Origin: CAVPKN01 sp964588495 | Lineage (GTDB): Bacteria > Chlamydiota > Chlamydiia > Chlamydiales > JAAKFR01 | Assembly: GCA_964588495.1 (NCBI GenBank) | Contig: CAZPPS010000045.1 | Span: 1-14,931 of the forward strand | Reading direction: 5' to 3' | DNA: 14,931 nucleotides | In this document: piece by piece, positions 14,930 through 14,931 of the stretch | How positions within the stretch are numbered: the first letter of the stretch is position 1 | Layout of the letters: every line of letters starts with the position of its first letter | The notes under the pieces: model-generated | Seen by the model: only the letters and a program-made list of their open reading frames with translations | The model's database searches: none | What the model was told of the DNA's origin: nothing | Translations under genes and position numbers: made by a program

Positions 14930-14931
14930 AT

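Larger units (their letters stand above)
14541..14931 (-). mobile_element. Partial insertion sequence, right copy (3' part only)
   Basis: This is the inverted counterpart of 1-384. It starts about 13 bp after the enolase stop, with 'atggggtaac aggatagtggcccc' as the possible IS terminus, and runs off the window toward the transposase 5' end. It contains the transposase tail plus a ~95-bp non-coding end. The other end of the element and its target duplication are outside the window. Confidence 0.7.

Noticed and set aside
1..14931. Composite transposon carrying the whole block
   Set aside because: The cargo is conserved chlamydial core genes such as eno, rsgA and rsbU, and the two IS copies are diverged, so independent insertions or assembly ends are more likely.

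Overview
The window looks like an almost complete contig from an environmental member of the Chlamydiae (Parachlamydia/Waddlia/Simkania-type, not Chlamydiaceae). The main evidence is gene content. Enolase, an RsbU-type membrane phosphatase, a second RsbU-like protein and a 915-residue protein of unknown function occur together in the same relative order as the CT587-CT590 block I remember from Chlamydia trachomatis. A cysteine-containing, Phe-terminated beta-barrel protein fits the same origin. Assignment is from motif and order recognition only; no search was run.

Layout. Both ends (1-384 and 14541-14931) are inward-facing, diverged copies of the 3' part of one insertion sequence, each carrying the C-terminal part of a transposase. 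The outermost 55 bases are exactly identical in inverted orientation. Next to the left copy is a truncated reverse-transcriptase tail (367-651, minus). An orphan 175-residue ORF with a consensus-like promoter follows (909-1436, plus). It converges on a putative outer-membrane barrel gene (1490-2854, minus) with a hairpin terminator between them. A 395-base gap (2855-3249) holds a promoter candidate, a GC-rich hexamer-like tract and two inverted copies of a 'cacagaggacacagag' intergenic repeat.

The core is a minus-strand operon reading from 9854 down to 3250: an apparently active RsbU-type PP2C phosphatase, a paralogue that has lost several metal-binding Asp residues, and the 915-residue protein, with junctions of 6 bp and an ATGA overlap. 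Divergent from it by only 25 bp are a SpoU/TrmH-family rRNA/tRNA methyltransferase and rsgA, themselves joined by an ATGA overlap. This gives a signalling operon back to back with a ribosome-maturation pair.

The right third contains an exported SAM-methyltransferase-like protein, which overlaps the end of rsgA tail to tail. Upstream of it, on the same strand, is an ECF-like sigma factor. A 176-bp MITE with a 9-bp target duplication has inserted into the last sense codon of the sigma gene and supplied a new stop codon. The sigma gene is divergent from enolase across 31 bp holding a perfect 17-bp palindrome. Enolase is followed within 13 bp by the right IS copy.

The strongest items for follow-up are the active/degenerate phosphatase pair, the MITE-edited sigma C terminus at the centre of a palindromic target, the papain-like Cys/His/Asn motifs in the 915-residue protein, and the signal-peptide-bearing methyltransferase.
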